From positions 55,215-65,800 of the forward strand of contig NW_003113976.1 of assembly GCF_000003605.2 (NCBI RefSeq): a DNA stretch of 10,586 nt. The letters run 5' to 3'. Both the position numbers and the translations under genes were made by a program. The stretch is from Saccoglossus kowalevskii. Lineage: Eukaryota > Hemichordata > Enteropneusta > Harrimaniidae. Position 1 is the first letter of the stretch. Each line of letters opens with the position of its first letter. Positions 8,741-10,586 of the stretch are shown here, in pieces. Under the pieces are notes generated by a model that was not told the origin of the DNA, did not search any database, and saw only the letters and a list, made by a program, of their open reading frames with translations.

Positions 8741-9084
8741 CTTAAAAGAATTAAAACATAAATGTCTAACTAGCATAGTTTTTAGTGGGCGACCAGAAGA
8801 TCGATCTATATAAACTATGAAGTGTACACTCTCCTACTCTCACATGTTATTGTTTACGCAACACGACATACGTCATGGCGTCGAAACGAGCTCATTTCTT
8901 CAAAACTAACATTGTTCTTATGATCGTGAGAAATTAGATTAGAGGAACTTGACCATGCTACTCAGTGTTACGTGTGGGATCTGTGTGTATTATTTATGGA
9001 ATAATGTACATCCGTGTGTGTTTATTTCACGTACAAACTCACATGTTATTGTCATTCAGTTTTGTGTGATAATGATATACTTAC
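8741..9084 (-). other. Gene B last intron
   Basis: A 344 nt phase 1 intron at the same position in the protein as gene A intron 6. The donor is GTAAGT and the acceptor TTCTTTTAAG. The intron sequence shows no obvious similarity to that of gene A, so the duplication is not recent. Confidence 0.75.
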
Positions 9085-9226
9085 GTATACACAGTTCCTG
9101 CTCCAGAAGTGATATCACATAGTTGTCATGTCTGAGAGCAGCAATTGTGGGAAATTTGGCACTATTTGTTAAATCTTCGCTAGAGTAAACCTCAGGTATT
9201 TTTTTCTTGAAATAGTGTATAGCTTC
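9085..9226 (-). CDS. Gene B penultimate coding exon (paralogue of gene A)
   Basis: This is a 142 nt exon between acceptor TTTCATGCAG and the perfect donor AC|GTAAGT, with 47 codons plus one base, exactly as in gene A exon 6. It encodes YSSEDLTNS, FPTI, DNYVISLLEQELCI. The last 14 residues are identical to gene A, and differences concentrate in the first half. Gene B is partial in this window. An equivalent of gene A exon 5 was looked for between 9227 and 10586 and not found, so earlier exons probably lie past the right edge, unless B is a truncated 3' duplicate. Confidence 0.85.
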
Positions 9227-9920
9227 CTGCATGAAACAGTAATAAATACGTGACAACAGTCTAATGTACAATGTACGACGATTAATCATATTGTGTTTGA
9301 CTTGTGTACTGTATATCAATACACATGTAATGAAGATTGAATTCTAAACGATCACTGTGCAAAATTCAATAGTGCATGCATGGTCCACCTCAATTGTTTT
9401 CTCTGTACTATGCATCATACCTATATAGTATATTACCTATAGAGTATATTCAGTGGTTACGGATCGGTACGCAGCAACCCAACATCAAGCACTTATCCAC
9501 AGACAGTAAATTCCATTAACAAAGTTAAGAAATTTTAAACGAAGTGTATATACGGAATTATATCAATACGTCATATATTATAGCCGCCTCGACTTCTGCT
9601 GTTCTTTAAGTTCATAACCCTCCCTCCCAGTGCATACGCTGTGCAATTTTATCAATGATCTTATACTTATTATACGAAATATCTTATAAATAGCACAACA
9701 AATATATGTATATGACAGTAATAAATGAAAGTCTATGTATACGCTGAATACTAATTACACAATTGCAGTCGTTCACATATATGTCATTAAAGTCAACTCA
9801 TACCGTTTATTAAAGTTTGCGTACGTTAGATTAGTGAACAATGTCACACAATACGCCCTCAGTGTTTTAATTTCCTCTTTACTGTATACTACTATAATTG
9901 TACAAAGTTTGAGCTGCTAT
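9227..9920. other. No recognisable gene; upstream part of gene B
   Basis: An AT-rich stretch that should be intronic to gene B if B continues to the right. A plus-strand open frame at 9735-9923 is short and hydrophobic, without a family signature. No sequence resembling gene A exon 5 was found in the minus-strand frames. Confidence 0.5.
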
Positions 9921-9924
9921 TAAA

Positions 9925-9954
9925 GGGCGGTAGTCGTCGCGCCACGCATGCGCG
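9925..9954. promoter_or_regulatory. GC box plus NRF1-like site, candidate TATA-less promoter
   Basis: GGGCGG (9925-9930) and CGCATGCGCG (9945-9954) lie within 30 bp in a local CpG-rich patch, unlike the AT-rich surroundings. The palindromic GCATGCGC core is the NRF1-type element common at housekeeping promoters in animals. The ATG at 9978 is 24 nt further on. Both elements work in either direction, so the strand is not fixed. Confidence 0.4.
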
Positions 9955-9977
9955 AGATATACTGGTCTCATAAAAAC

Positions 9978-10001
9978 ATGGAGACTTTGGCTGTTGCACA
10001 G
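9978..10001 (+). CDS. Possible first coding exon of an unknown plus-strand gene
   Basis: The ATG lies in a good Kozak context (AACATGG) just after the GC box and NRF1-like motif. It reads METLAVAQ and then meets CAG|GTTAAC, a possible but weak donor; without splicing the frame stops after 17 codons. No later exon was identified before the window end. This is inference from promoter context only, and no function can be proposed. Confidence 0.2.
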
Positions 10002-10132
10002 GTTAACGAGTACAAACTGAGACGTTACTAAGCTTTAATTAGGTATTTTAGGTTATTGGAAGGTATCGAAGGAATCATTGGCGGTAATTAGTGCCCAGGT
10101 CAAACCTCATACTTGTGATTTTCGATAGAAGA

Positions 10133-10190
10133 GCGCATTGGATTGTGGGAAAGTTAATGCTTATCAACACAAATGTCGCACATGCGCAGC
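10133..10190. promoter_or_regulatory. ZNF143-like motif followed by a second NRF1-like half site
   Basis: GCGCATTGGATTGTGGGAAA (10133-10152) resembles the ZNF143/SBS element (TGCA-x-T-x-x-TGGGA type). GCACATGCGCAG near 10178-10189 carries a strong NRF1 half site. These join the 9925-9954 cluster to form a CpG-rich island of roughly 330 bp. Matches were judged by eye against remembered consensus forms. Confidence 0.3.
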
Positions 10191-10586
10191 GCGAAAGGGG
10201 GAACGATCCCGTCGCCGATATTCACGGAGTGTTGTCTTTCCAATTTCAACCCAACAATACAGCCATCCCGGAATATTGGAAAAAATGTAACAATACAAGT
10301 GCGAACGAAAAATAACGAAACGAACAGTCAGAAATCATCTGCAAGTTATGCAAATATAATTACTTTCTTACTGGTTATTCCAGCAATAAATCCAGTTACT
10401 CCGCTATTCCGTTATTTTTCACTATTTTTTTTTAATTTTTAGGTATTCTATTTAATTTCTTCAATTATTTAATTTTCGAAAAAAACAATAAGACTTATAA
10501 ACACGTTTATAATTATACAACATATATCCTTATCCCTATCCCTTTTTCTTAAAAAAATACCGAATTGTATCCATAGTTTATCACAA
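10191..10586. other. No recognisable gene at the right edge
   Basis: Overlapping plus-strand open frames (10091-10315, 10173-10442) run through here, but their translations show no domain and they overlap each other in two frames. From about 10420 the sequence becomes poly-T and A/T-rich with no further signal. Confidence 0.5.

Noticed and set aside
8741-8813. Gene B last exon as a pseudogene, because of in-frame stops upstream of 8741
   Set aside because: The stops lie before a strong acceptor that splices in the right phase, so they are intronic.
8583-8813. Plus-strand 76-codon open frame
   Set aside because: It is the antisense shadow of gene B's last exon.

Overview
The window reads as nuclear DNA of an animal. 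It is AT-rich, genes are split by short GT..AG introns, intron and intergenic DNA dominates, simple-sequence repeats are scattered through it, and there is no operon structure or bacterial-type ribosome binding. A divergent, tandemly duplicated, Golgi-type O-fucosyltransferase-like gene would suit a marine invertebrate such as a mollusc. That taxonomic guess rests on general impression, not on a diagnostic sequence.

The main content is one multi-exon minus-strand gene (gene A, 7471 down to 69). Its exons, in transcript order, are 7471-7179 (short cytosolic tail, one membrane anchor, start of the stem), 6074-5901 and 5654-5577 (hydrophilic stem), 4831-4191 (N-terminal half of a GDP-fucose O-fucosyltransferase-like domain), 1182-1038, 766-625 and 217-69 (C-terminal half and stop). 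Every junction from exon 2 to exon 7 agrees in codon phase. Only the exon 1 / exon 2 junction does not close with the two strongest splice sites. The predicted product is a type II Golgi/ER membrane protein of about 530 residues.

Upstream on the same strand lie the last two exons of a paralogue (gene B, 9226-9085 and 8740-8598). They have the same intron phase and nearly the same lengths as the last two exons of gene A, and a double poly(A) signal follows the stop. This is a head-to-tail tandem duplication in which gene B precedes gene A in the direction of transcription. The spacer from B's poly(A) signal to A's start codon is about 1 kb. Gene B's earlier exons were not found in the window and presumably lie beyond 10586.

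The right end (about 9920-10260) is locally richer in GC and CpG. It has a GC box, two NRF1-like motifs, a ZNF143-like motif and a plus-strand ATG in good Kozak context, so it looks like a housekeeping-type promoter. Whether it drives an undescribed plus-strand gene is not settled. The 3 kb intron 4 and the other introns hold no recognisable genes. I see no CRISPR array, tRNA, rRNA, intact transposon or clearly new system.
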